Shown here: piece after piece, positions 18,463 through 26,855 of the stretch | Numbering within the stretch: the stretch's first letter is position 1 | Layout of the letters: each line of letters opens with the position of its first letter | Assembly (NCBI RefSeq): GCF_004793545.1 | Contig: NZ_SRYA01000025.1 | Location: forward strand, 1-64,000 | Length of the DNA stretch: 64,000 nt | Reading direction: 5' to 3' | From: Petralouisia muris | GTDB taxonomy: Bacteria > Bacillota > Clostridia > Lachnospirales > Lachnospiraceae | Program-made: the position numbers and the translations under genes | Notes under the pieces: generated by a model | Told to the model about the DNA's origin: nothing | Databases searched by the model: none | Seen by the model: the letters and a program-made list of their open reading frames with translations, nothing else

Positions 18463-20976
18463 ATGGCAGTATTCAAACAGGATCACAGCGGCACATTGGA
18501 GAAAAATCCTTCTCAACGGGAACTTCGGCACGCCAGGCTGGCCAGGGAACTGGCGGCGGAAGGGATGGTCCTTCTGAAAAATGAAGGGATTCTTCCCCTT
18601 TCGGCGTCTGCGCCCATAGCTTTGTTTGGCGGTGGCGCAGTTAAGACGGTGAAGGGCGGAACAGGCTCCGGAGATGTCAACAACCGGGAAAGCATTTCCA
18701 TTTACCAGGGAGTGAAAAAGGCAGGAGTTTCCATTACCAGTGAAAACTGGCTGTCCGGTTATGAGGAATGTTATGAAAGGGCTAGGAACGCCTGGAAGGA
18801 AAAGGTTCTTGCGGACGCCGGGAAGATGGAAAATCCCTTTGACGCCTATGCGATGAATCCTTTTTCTCTGCCAGAAGGTCCAGCTATTACGGAAGAGGAT
18901 GTGAAAGGGGCGTCTGCGGTTTTGTATGTTATCAGCCGCATTTCCGGCGAGGGCAAAGACCGCAGCAGAGAAGAGGGAGATTATTATTTAAGCAAACGGG
19001 AGCGGGAGGATCTTCTGTTTTTGAACCGCCAGAAGATTCCCATTGTGCTTATTCTGAATGTGGGCGCGCCGGTGGAACTGACGGATATCCTGCAGGATGC
19101 GGAGAATATCAAAGGGATTTTGCATATTTCTCTGCCAGGGCAGGAGGGCGGACATGCGGCGGCGGATGTTCTGTTTGGCGCATCAGCGCCTGGGGGAAGG
19201 CTTACTTCCACTTGGGCAAAGCGTTATGAGGATTACCCTTCTGCGGAAGCCTTTGGAGCCTTGAACGGGAATCTGGAGACAGAGGAATACCGGGAGGGCG
19301 TTTATGTGGGATACCGGTATTTTGGAAGCTTTGGAGTGCAGCCGCTGTTTCCCTTCGGTTATGGACTTTCTTATACGGAATTTACCGTTGGTTTTGACAG
19401 ATTAGAGGTAACGGAGACGGGAGCAGAGGTTACAGTTACTGTAAAAAATATCGGGGAAACCTGCGCTGGCAGGGAGGTAGTGCAGCTCTATGTGACGCTG
19501 CCCCAAAAGGAATCCGGGGAAGAGGAGCCGCCGTTTGGTATGTTCCGTCTTCTGGGGAGAGAATACTGCCGTCTGGCTGGGTTTGCCAAAACCGGACTGC
19601 TGCAGCCGGGAGAAATACAGCAGCTTACCATTGCAATCGATCAGAAGCAGCTGGCAGGATTCTCGGAAGAGACACAGGCATGGATGATCGAAGAGGGCTC
19701 TTATGGACTGTGGATTGGAAAGCATGCAGAATCTCTCCAGCCGGCTGCTGTCCTTACTGTGCAGGAGACTGTTGTGCTGGAGCGGACGGAAGCGATATGT
19801 CCCAAGCAGACGCAATTTGAGGAATTTGCCGAACCCAAAGAGGCAAAGGAGAAGGCGAAACAGTGGATGCAGACGGTAAAAGAGCAGAATGTGCCGGAAT
19901 TTCTTTTCCGGCCGCAGACAGGGCCGGACAGAGCGTCCAGGGTTCCAAAAGAAAATGGAACAGCCGGCAATCTGGCAGAGGAGCTGCCTGTTTCGGAATT
20001 GATTCCTCTTTTGTATGGAAATATTACAAAAGGCGCCAGCACTCTTGGTTCGGCGGGAATCCGGGTGCCGGGCTCAGCAGGAGAGACTACGGAGGCGTTA
20101 GAGCATAAGTATGGCATACGTTCCCTGATTATGGCGGACGGTCCGGCGGGGCTGCGCCTGCGCCAGAGTTACCAGGTGGACAGGAGTTCGGATTCCGTGT
20201 ATGGAGTGGGCGTCCTTGGCTCTTTGGAAAATGGTTTTCTGGAGGAAATGGAATGGCATGAGGACGCAGACACTTATTATCAGTACTGCACCGCATTTCC
20301 GGTGGGAACGGCGCTGGCCCAGACCTGGGATACTGATTTGATGAAGATGTTCGGCAGGGCAATCGCCGTGGAAATGGAAGAATTTTATGTGGATCTGTGG
20401 CTTGCGCCCGGGATGAATATTCAACGGAATCCTCTGTGCGGCCGGAATTTTGAATACTATTCCGAAGATCCGTTCCTGTCAGGGAAGATGGCGGCGGCTG
20501 TAGTTTCCAGTGTGCAGGCGGACGGAAAATGCGGCGTTACGGTGAAGCATTTTGCCTGCAATAACCAGGAGGATAACCGGATGGGGGTAAGCGCATGTGT
20601 TTCCCAGCGAGCCTTAAGGGAAATATATCTCCGTGGATTTGAGATAGCGGTGAAGGAAAGCGCGCCCCTTGCCGTAATGTCTTCCTATAATCGAATCAAT
20701 GGAGTCTATGCAGCGAATTTGGGTGATATTTGTACAAAGGCGCTGCGGGAAGAATGGGGATTTGAAGGAGTGGTGATGTCGGACTGGAACACGACGGTTC
20801 CAGAGGACGGGAGCGTTCCCTGGAAATGCGCTGCTGCCGGAAATGATATTATTATGCCGGGAAACCCAGAGGATGATGCAAATATCCGGCAGGCCTATGA
20901 ACGGGGAGAGCTTTCGGAAGAAGCGATCCGCGCCTGTGCGGGAAGGGTGATTGCTCTGGTGAAGAAATTGGGATAA
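18463..20976 (+). CDS. GH3 beta-glucosidase with inverted domain order
   Basis: This protein of about 837 residues has the two GH3 domains in swapped order. The alpha/beta-sandwich half comes first (LLKNEGILPLS near residue 35; FPFGYGLSYTEF near residue 300), followed by a fibronectin-III-like domain. The TIM-barrel half comes last: MADGPAGLRLRQSYQ, VKHFACNNQEDNR and the nucleophile aspartate in GVVMSDWNTT near residue 772. Inverted GH3 enzymes are known from rumen and gut Firmicutes and act on beta-glucosides. GGAGG five bases before ATG 18463 favours this start; ATG 18451, directly after the permease stop, is an alternative. It is the last gene of the importer operon and should cleave imported oligosaccharides in the cytoplasm. 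Confidence 0.85.
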   Translation: MAVFKQDHSGTLEKNPSQRELRHARLARELAAEGMVLLKNEGILPLSASAPIALFGGGAVKTVKGGTGSGDVNNRESISIYQGVKKAGVSITSENWLSGYEECYERARNAWKEKVLADAGKMENPFDAYAMNPFSLPEGPAITEEDVKGASAVLYVISRISGEGKDRSREEGDYYLSKREREDLLFLNRQKIPIVLILNVGAPVELTDILQDAENIKGILHISLPGQEGGHAAADVLFGASAPGGRLTSTWAKRYEDYPSAEAFGALNGNLETEEYREGVYVGYRYFGSFGVQPLFPFGYGLSYTEFTVGFDRLEVTETGAEVTVTVKNIGETCAGREVVQLYVTLPQKESGEEEPPFGMFRLLGREYCRLAGFAKTGLLQPGEIQQLTIAIDQKQLAGFSEETQAWMIEEGSYGLWIGKHAESLQPAAVLTVQETVVLERTEAICPKQTQFEEFAEPKEAKEKAKQWMQTVKEQNVPEFLFRPQTGPDRASRVPKENGTAGNLAEELPVSELIPLLYGNITKGASTLGSAGIRVPGSAGETTEALEHKYGIRSLIMADGPAGLRLRQSYQVDRSSDSVYGVGVLGSLENGFLEEMEWHEDADTYYQYCTAFPVGTALAQTWDTDLMKMFGRAIAVEMEEFYVDLWLAPGMNIQRNPLCGRNFEYYSEDPFLSGKMAAAVVSSVQADGKCGVTVKHFACNNQEDNRMGVSACVSQRALREIYLRGFEIAVKESAPLAVMSSYNRINGVYAANLGDICTKALREEWGFEGVVMSDWNTTVPEDGSVPWKCAAAGNDIIMPGNPEDDANIRQAYERGELSEEAIRACAGRVIALVKKLG

Positions 20977-20981
20977 AGAAT

Positions 20982-21029
20982 ATTCGGCTGGAATGCATGC
21001 AGATTTGTTTGCATTCCGGCCGAATTTTT
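20982..21029 (+). terminator. Rho-independent terminator of the ABC/GH3 operon
   Basis: ATTCGGCTGGAATGC (20982-20996) pairs with GCATTCCGGCCGAAT (21011-21025) with a single G-U wobble and is followed by TTTTTGT. It closes the sugar operon six bases after the GH3 stop. Confidence 0.85.
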
Positions 21030-21074
21030 GTCTTTTGAATCAGCGGCTTCTGATATATAGCCCTTGCAGGTGTA

Positions 21075-21139
21075 GTATCATGATACATAGTTTTTCTTAC
21101 ACAAAGTTCCTTTACGGACAGAGTCTTTTGTGATAAACT
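21075..21139 (+). promoter_or_regulatory. Promoter and upstream 12-bp palindrome before a decayed gene
   Basis: TTTACG (21111-21116) and TAAACT (21134-21139) are 17 bp apart and resemble a sigma-A promoter. The perfect palindrome GTATCATGATAC at 21075-21086 lies 25 bp upstream of the -35 box and could be a regulator site. The downstream gene is a remnant, so the signals may be leftovers. Confidence 0.45.
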
Positions 21140-21221
21140 GTGGTAAGAACGGTGAAACGGGCAGAAATCAGTTTCGATACAGAATGGAATTCCATCAGTG
21201 GAGAAAGGCGAAGGCCGGATA

Positions 21222-21678
21222 ATGAACTTTACAGAATTTATCAGAAAGACAGATAAAATAGCAGAGAGTATGCCGCCGGAGAATCTGGCGGCATTTCTGC
21301 ATGATTACGCACGCAGCGTTCCAGAGTGCAAAAGGGAGGAGTTTCTGGAACGCTTACTTTCTTTTTCAGATAAAAGTGTGGATTGGAATAATGCTGGCAG
21401 GCTCAGGCGATCTGGAGGATAACAGGCCAGGGAGTTATAAAAGCAGCAAAACGTATTACTCCTTGCTGTTTTTGTATCTGTATAAGGGAGAGAGCCTTCC
21501 GGTGGGCTTAAGCAGAATGTGCAAAAATTCCATGGGTGCGGTACAGTTTGACAAAGAAACATACTTAAGGGGAATGCGCGGCCTTCGTTGCGGCTTTGGG
21601 GGAAGTGAAGGAGTCCTGCGGCGAGCCGGGCGCAAAAGACAGAATTATGGAGGAATACCGCAGCAGATATGCAAATGA
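21222..21678 (+). pseudogene. Decayed hypothetical gene (N-terminal part intact, then frameshifted)
   Basis: ATG 21222 opens MNFTEFIRKTDKIAESMPPE and reads about 52 plausible residues, alpha-helical and acidic, to FSDKS near 21380. It then falls into a short nonsense tail ending at 21422. A second frame is open to 21678 and encodes KTYYSLLFLYLYKGESLP and further residues of uneven quality. The best reading is a gene of unknown function broken by a frameshift and shortened at its end. It lies between the sugar operon terminator and another damaged gene. The family is not recognised. Confidence 0.4.
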
Positions 21679-21732
21679 TGCAAGGATTCAGCTTTCATTG
21701 TCATTTCTTAGCTAGGTGAGAAAGGAAAAGAT

Positions 21733-22398
21733 ATGGGAATTTATTTGAATTCAGGAAATGAAAAATTATTTAAATCTGTTCATTCCAAAGTATATGTGGA
21801 TAAGACAGGTTTACTTCAATTTACCAATAAAAAGTTAAATACGGATCAGCAGTATCTTTGTATCAGCCGTCCCCGCCGTTTCGGCAAGTCTATGGCCGCA
21901 AATATGCTGACGGCTTATTACAGCAGGGGCTGTGATTCAAAGGAACTTTTTGCAGGGCTGGAAACCTTTGAGGCTTTGCGGATGTATATTGACATGAATT
22001 TTGAAGGGTTGAAGGATGATGTGCTGACCTTGCTGATTCATCTTGGATATCTGGGATATGATTTTGACAACAAACATAATGATGAAAATGCTTTGCGCTA
22101 TACCATTTCCCTTGCCCTTTATGCGGCGTGGAATTTTTATCATATACATCGGGAATTTCCCGGGGGAAAAGGGTTTGCGGATCTGGTATTTCTGCCCAGA
22201 AGAAAATTTCCGGATAAGCCTGCGCTGGTGGTGGAACTGAAATGGAATCAAACGGCAGAGGGCGCCCTGGCTCATATCAAAAGAAAAGAGTATTGCAGCA
22301 GTTTGTCAGAGTATCATGGAAATCTGCTTTTGGTGGGCATTAATTATGACAAAGGCACCAGGAAGCATACCTGCAGAATAGAGGAGTTTGTGAAGTAA
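21733..22398 (+). pseudogene. AAA-ATPase-like / PD-(D/E)XK family gene with large in-frame deletions
   Basis: The 221-residue frame joins the start and end of the AAA-ATPase-like plus PDDEXK_9 (DUF1703) family. Residues 1-80 hold KVYVDKTGLLQF and SRPRRFGKSMAANMLTAYYS, a P-loop-like motif. The end holds HREFPGGKGFADLVFLP and PALVVELKWNQTAEGALAHI with the D and E-x-K nuclease residues. Family members are usually about 500-600 residues, so roughly 300 internal residues are missing, including the rest of the ATPase. The frame and start (AGAAAGGAAAAG upstream) are still good, so a shortened protein may be made, but it is unlikely to work as in its relatives. A piece matching the missing middle occurs at 62792-63028. 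Confidence 0.7.
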
Positions 22399-24546
22399 AT
22401 GGAATTTGATATTTTACAGCAGCTAAATGAAGAGCAGCGGGCAGCCGTCGCCTGCACGGAAGGATATGTCCGGGTGATTGCAGGAGCGGGAAGCGGCAAA
22501 ACCAAAGCGCTGGCCCACCGTTATGCCTATCTGGTGCAGGAACTTGGAATATCCACGGCCAATATTCTGTGCGTGACTTTTACCAATAAAGCTGCCAATG
22601 AGATGAAAACAAGGATTCGCTCTATGATAGGAGACAGCGACACAGGGCTGGTGGCCACCTTTCACGGATTCTGCGTCCGGCTGCTGAGAGAGGATATTCA
22701 TACCATGCAGTATCCTGAGCACTTTATGATACTGGATTCGGAGGATGCGGATACTGTTTTGAAAAATGTCTATCAGGAAAATAAAATTGATTCCAGGGCT
22801 TATACCCTTACTATGGCAAAGGATATGATAAGCTTCCGGAAGCACCGGGAAGATTATCTGTCCTGGTTTTTGGAAATGGATTTGGAAAAGCTGCGGGAAA
22901 AATACCTGAATTCTCCTAATCCTCGAGAACAGATTTTTTATGGGTATTTGTATGAGCAAAGGAAAGTGTTTGGGCTGGATTATGATGACCTGATTCTCTC
23001 TGCTCTTTATATCCTGAAAAATTTTGAGGAAAAGAGGCATAAGTGGCAGGAAAAACTGGAATATATTATGGTAGATGAGTTTCAGGATGTCAGCGCGGCC
23101 CAGTACGAGCTGGCGGATCTTTTAAGCGGATACCACAAGAATCTTTTTATTGTAGGAGACCCGGATCAGACCATCTATTCCTGGCGGGGCGCAGACGTGC
23201 ATTATATTCTGAACTTTGATAAACATCACCCGGATACGCAGACCATTGTGATGGACAGAAATTATCGTTCTTCCCCGGAGATTTTAGATGTATCCAATTC
23301 TCTGATTGCCAAGAACCGGCTGCGGGTGGAGAAAAGTTTAAAACCAATCCGTCAGGCAGGGAGGAAGGCGTTATACAACCATGCCCGGACGGTAAAGGAA
23401 GAGGCGGAATGGATTGCCGGGAAAATAAAAGAACTGCGGGAAGAGGGAGCGGGATTTTCAGATATTGCCATTCTCTACCGGGCGCATTTTGTGTCCAGAA
23501 GCCTGGAAGAAATTTTTGTAAAACAGCAGATTCCCTATGTGCTCTACAGCGGCATAGAGTTTTACAGGCGCAGGGAAGTGAAGGATATTTTAAGTTACCT
23601 GCGGATGGTTGCTGCCGGGGATGACATGTCTTTTTTGCGTGTGGTAAATGTGCCAAGAAGAAATATCGGAAATAAGCGGTTGGATCTGCTGAAAGAATAC
23701 GCCGGGGCGAAGGGCTGTTCTTTGTACGATGCGCTGAAGGAAAATTTACAGCAGGATTTGATTGCCAGAAGCAAGGCAAGTGAATTTGTGGATTTAATTG
23801 AGAAATATCGGGGAATCTATAAAGAATTGAAGATTACAGACTTGCTGACAGGGATATTGAATGACAGCGGCTATGAAAGCATGCTTCGCCAAAGCGGGGA
23901 AGAGGAACGGCTGGATAATCTGGCGGAACTGAAGCAGTCTGTTTACAATTATGAAAAAGAAACAGGGGAGGAAACTCTTCTGGAAGATTATCTGCAGCGG
24001 ATTGCGCTGTTTTCGAATATGGATAAGAAAGAACGGAAAGACAGTGTGAAAATGATGACGGTTCATACTGCAAAGGGCCTGGAATTTCCCTATGTATTTG
24101 TGTGCGGGCTGAATGAAGGAATTTTTCCAGGAAAGCGCGTGGACACAGAAGAGGGGCTGGAGGAAGAGCGCAGGCTTGCTTATGTGGCTTATACCAGGGC
24201 CGGAATTGGGCTTTTTTTAAGTGATGCGGAGGGAATGAATTATGATGGTTCCTTTCGTTTTCCTTCCAGATTTATATTTAATATCGGGCGGGAATATCTT
24301 AATTATGTCAGGGAACTGGAGCCTGGCCTTGCAACGAATGCGAGGCATTATATTTCTGCCAGTGAACGGAAACTGAATCTGTCGGCGGCAGGATTTTCGC
24401 CGGGGGATCAGGTAAGGCATAAGGCATTCGGCCTGGGGAAAATATTAGAAGTGAAAAAGGAAAAGGGCTGCTATGTGATACAGTTTGAGAAGTTGGAAAC
24501 AGCCCGGAATATCAGTTTTCATGCACCGCTGGAAGGGGAAAGATAG
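22399..24546 (+). CDS. UvrD/PcrA-like superfamily-1 DNA helicase
   Basis: This 715-residue ATP-dependent 3'-5' helicase contains all SF1A motifs in order: Walker A GAGSGKTKALAHR (residue 29 on), VTFTNKAANEM, Walker B MVDEFQDVS, GDPDQTIYSWRGAD (motif III), a DRNYRSSPEI block, TVHTAKGLEFPYVF and VAYTRA. The C terminus has a Tudor-like GDQVRHKAFGLGKIL segment, as in PcrA, which can bind RNA polymerase. Length is close to PcrA/UvrD. The start follows the previous stop directly, with GAGGAG about 12 bases upstream. Such helicases act in excision repair and in removing recombination proteins; whether this is the housekeeping PcrA or a paralogue cannot be told. Confidence 0.9.
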   Translation: MEFDILQQLNEEQRAAVACTEGYVRVIAGAGSGKTKALAHRYAYLVQELGISTANILCVTFTNKAANEMKTRIRSMIGDSDTGLVATFHGFCVRLLREDIHTMQYPEHFMILDSEDADTVLKNVYQENKIDSRAYTLTMAKDMISFRKHREDYLSWFLEMDLEKLREKYLNSPNPREQIFYGYLYEQRKVFGLDYDDLILSALYILKNFEEKRHKWQEKLEYIMVDEFQDVSAAQYELADLLSGYHKNLFIVGDPDQTIYSWRGADVHYILNFDKHHPDTQTIVMDRNYRSSPEILDVSNSLIAKNRLRVEKSLKPIRQAGRKALYNHARTVKEEAEWIAGKIKELREEGAGFSDIAILYRAHFVSRSLEEIFVKQQIPYVLYSGIEFYRRREVKDILSYLRMVAAGDDMSFLRVVNVPRRNIGNKRLDLLKEYAGAKGCSLYDALKENLQQDLIARSKASEFVDLIEKYRGIYKELKITDLLTGILNDSGYESMLRQSGEEERLDNLAELKQSVYNYEKETGEETLLEDYLQRIALFSNMDKKERKDSVKMMTVHTAKGLEFPYVFVCGLNEGIFPGKRVDTEEGLEEERRLAYVAYTRAGIGLFLSDAEGMNYDGSFRFPSRFIFNIGREYLNYVRELEPGLATNARHYISASERKLNLSAAGFSPGDQVRHKAFGLGKILEVKKEKGCYVIQFEKLETARNISFHAPLEGER

Positions 24547-24555
24547 GAGGAAAAT

Positions 24556-25500
24556 ATGTTGATTCTACAACAAATGCTGGTGTTGTTTTTGATTATGGTG
24601 GCCGGATTTTTTGCGGAGCAGAAAAAGATTCTGGATGAGGATGCCTGTAAAAAAATATCCTGGATTGTGGTAAACATTGCCAATCCTTCTATGATTTTGT
24701 CCAGCGTGTCCGGGGACAGCCGGATACAGCCGGAGGAACTGGCAGTTACCATTCTGATTGCCGTCTGCATGTTCGGATGTTTAATTGCCCTTGCAGCAGT
24801 TCTTCCAATGGCATTGAGAGCGGACAAGTCCCAATATGGAGTGTATCGGGTAATGACAGTATTTTCCAATATCGGATTTATGGGTTTTCCTATTTTATCT
24901 GCACTGTACGGGAAAGAATCCTTGCTTTATGCAGCATTGTTTGTGCTGATTTATAATGTACTGATTTATACCTATGGGATTCTGTGCCTGAATCGCAATT
25001 CTCAGGGAAGTTTCGGACAGGCTAAGATTTCAGACAGTTTAAAGCAAATCGGGAATGTAGGCGTATTGTCAGCCGTTGGGGCATTGATTCTGTATTTTGG
25101 AAATATCAGCCTGCCGGCTGTGCTCTCCCAGGCGTTTGAGATGTTTGCAGACCTGACTGCTCCTTTGAGCATGATGGTAATAGGCGCTTCCTTTGGGCAG
25201 ATGTCTATAAAAGATATGGCAATGGATGTGCGGCTTTTGGTATTTTCGGCAGTGAAGCTGCTGGCTGTTCCCGTGGGCGGCATGTGGGTTCTTTCCCGGT
25301 TTGTGGAAAACCCCATTTTGTTGGGAGTCTGTTTGGTGATGCTGGCAACCCCTGTGGGAAGTCTGACGGCCATGCTTGCGAAGCAGTATGACTGTGACAG
25401 CGAGCTGGCCTCCAGGGGCGTGGCGCTGACGACTTTGCTGTCAGTGGCGGCAATTCCGGCAGTGGCGGCAATTTGCAGGGGGATGGGGATTGCTGTTTAG
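24556..25500 (+). CDS. AEC (auxin efflux carrier) family transporter
   Basis: This 314-residue membrane protein has about ten hydrophobic helices in the two-half AEC pattern. The N-terminal stretch MLVLFLIMVAGFFAEQK and the NIANPSMILSS motif in the first half are typical, and VFSNIGFMGFPIL sits at the second conserved position. C-terminal GVCLVMLATPVGSLTAMLA fits the family's crossover helix. Members export small carboxylates or related anions; the substrate is unknown. AGGAGG precedes the ATG, nine bases after the helicase stop, so it is probably co-transcribed. The Wadjet promoter begins 18 bp after its stop. Confidence 0.87.
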   Translation: MLILQQMLVLFLIMVAGFFAEQKKILDEDACKKISWIVVNIANPSMILSSVSGDSRIQPEELAVTILIAVCMFGCLIALAAVLPMALRADKSQYGVYRVMTVFSNIGFMGFPILSALYGKESLLYAALFVLIYNVLIYTYGILCLNRNSQGSFGQAKISDSLKQIGNVGVLSAVGALILYFGNISLPAVLSQAFEMFADLTAPLSMMVIGASFGQMSIKDMAMDVRLLVFSAVKLLAVPVGGMWVLSRFVENPILLGVCLVMLATPVGSLTAMLAKQYDCDSELASRGVALTTLLSVAAIPAVAAICRGMGIAV

Positions 25501-25517
25501 GCGGCAGGCAATTCCCC

Positions 25518-25546
25518 TTGAAATCTCTCTGCTTTGATAGTATACT
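25518..25546 (+). promoter_or_regulatory. Wadjet operon promoter
   Basis: TTGAAA (25518-25523) and TATACT (25541-25546) have a 17-bp spacer. AGTATACT across the -10 box is an 8-bp palindrome that could hold a regulator. The same block occurs at 311-354 with 38 of 44 identical bases, in front of a jetD fragment, which supports it as the natural jet promoter. Start of transcription would be near 25553, leaving a leader of about 110 nt before the first good start codon. Confidence 0.8.
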
Positions 25547-25662
25547 TAGGGCAGAAACTGCATCATGTCAATAATGTGGATAAATCTGTCATTATGACGG
25601 TGGCAGGAGCGGCCAATTATAAAAAAGATTTTCATGCGTTAGAGAAGGAAGGAGGGGCTGGT

Positions 25663-25806
25663 ATGTGGACAGGGTTTGAATTCGGCCTTTCGGAACATGA
25701 TATTATAGAGAAACTGCAAAGTAAATTGAATATCTCCCTGCAAAAGGCACAGGAGTATTTGAATATGTTCGGACAGCAGTTTATGCAGCCGAAGGAACGT
25801 CCATGA
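25663..25806 (+). CDS. Small ORF leading the Wadjet operon (47 residues, unknown function)
   Basis: ATG 25663 follows GGAAGGAGGGG, one of the strongest ribosome sites here, and encodes 47 residues: an aromatic start (MWTGFEFGLSEHDIIEK) and an amphipathic helix (NISLQKAQEYLNMFGQQF). Its TGA overlaps the jetD ATG as ATGA, the hallmark of translational coupling. The longer frame from 25534 starts inside the promoter and cannot be used. No known family is recognised. It may be a small regulator, a fifth Wadjet component, or only a coupling leader; the sequence does not decide among these. Confidence 0.6.
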   Translation: MWTGFEFGLSEHDIIEKLQSKLNISLQKAQEYLNMFGQQFMQPKERP

Positions 25807-26789
25807 AACGGATTTCCCTGGAAGAACTGTTCAGGCGGCATCCTGCGGATTCCTATCAGCAGCAGTACGCCCGAATTATGGATTTGCTGGAACAGGGCAG
25901 GCTGAAGCCGGTGAAAAAGGCAGGGACAAACGGAAAAAAGCCTGCCTTATTTCTTGCTTACTGGCAGGTCGAAGAACAGGTTTCTTCTTATCAGGAGCTG
26001 GAAGAAGAATTAAAATATCATTTGGAGCCGCTGATTTCCATTGAGTATTATCTCTCTCATCTGCAGGCTTACCAGGCAGACAGGCCATGGGTTCTGATGC
26101 TGAACCGTTATCTGAAAGAGAACCGCTTCTTGTTGGAACAGCCTGAATCCTGCAATGAACGCAGCTTTGAAATCTTCGGCCGTGAGAAATTTCTTGCCAG
26201 GGAACAGGGCAGGAAAATCCTGAAACGGTGCAGAATCGAGCCGGATTTTTTGAATCTGTACGAGACGGCGGAGCCTTTTGCTTACTACACGCACACCAGG
26301 GAAACCCCTCAGAATATGCTGATTCTGGAAAATAAAGACACTTTTTTCAGTATGCGAAGGTTTCTGCTGGAAGGAAATTCCTGGGTGCTGGGCGAGAAAA
26401 TCGGAACGCTGATTTACGGCGGCGGAAAACGGATTGTCAAATCCTTTCAAGATTTTGAATTTTCTGCAGAGCCTTATATGCAAGCAGAAGGAAATAAAAT
26501 CTATTATTTCGGTGATTTGGATTATGAGGGAATTGGGATTTATGAGAGTCTTGCCGGACAGCGCAGGATTTGCAAAAGACCGGTTCCCTTTCCGGCGGCT
26601 TATGAGAAAATGCTGGAGAAAGCGGCAAAGACGGCTGCCCTGCCGGATACGAAAGAGCGCCAGAACCAGAATCTGAAAGGTGATTTTTTTGCGTATTTTT
26701 CGGAAGATACGGTGGCGCGGATGAGAGAAATTCTGGAGCGGGGCAAGTATATTCCCCAGGAGATTTTAAATCGAAAGGATTTTAAGTGA
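25803..26789 (+). CDS. jetD: Wadjet protein JetD (Toprim-type nuclease subunit)
   Basis: This 328-residue protein resembles JetD/DUF2220 nucleases of the Wadjet anti-plasmid system. The C-terminal Toprim-like domain shows an acidic glutamate in LILENKDTFFS (about residue 178) and the D-x-D motif in YYFGDLDYEGIGIYESL (about residues 236-252), which bind the metal ions for DNA cleavage, as in topoisomerase VI A subunits. The N-terminal part (LKPVKKAGTNGKKPALFLAY) is duplicated in the relic at 352-436. In studied systems JetD cuts small circular DNA after the JetABC motor has extruded it. It is the second gene of the operon, coupled to the small ORF by ATGA. Confidence 0.82.
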   Translation: MKRISLEELFRRHPADSYQQQYARIMDLLEQGRLKPVKKAGTNGKKPALFLAYWQVEEQVSSYQELEEELKYHLEPLISIEYYLSHLQAYQADRPWVLMLNRYLKENRFLLEQPESCNERSFEIFGREKFLAREQGRKILKRCRIEPDFLNLYETAEPFAYYTHTRETPQNMLILENKDTFFSMRRFLLEGNSWVLGEKIGTLIYGGGKRIVKSFQDFEFSAEPYMQAEGNKIYYFGDLDYEGIGIYESLAGQRRICKRPVPFPAAYEKMLEKAAKTAALPDTKERQNQNLKGDFFAYFSEDTVARMREILERGKYIPQEILNRKDFK

Positions 26790-26855
26790 CAGTTCAGATC
26801 ATTTCGCTGCGGCGAAAAAATTACAGGAAAGTACCTAATACATAGAGGAGCACAC

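Noticed and set aside
22423-23040. Minus-strand open frame of 205 codons
   Set aside because: It is antisense to the UvrD-like helicase motifs Walker A and IA; a shadow of a real gene.
25534-25662. Longer 90-codon version of the small Wadjet-leading ORF
   Set aside because: Its start lies between the -35 and -10 boxes of the promoter and would not be transcribed; the strong ribosome site points to ATG 25663.
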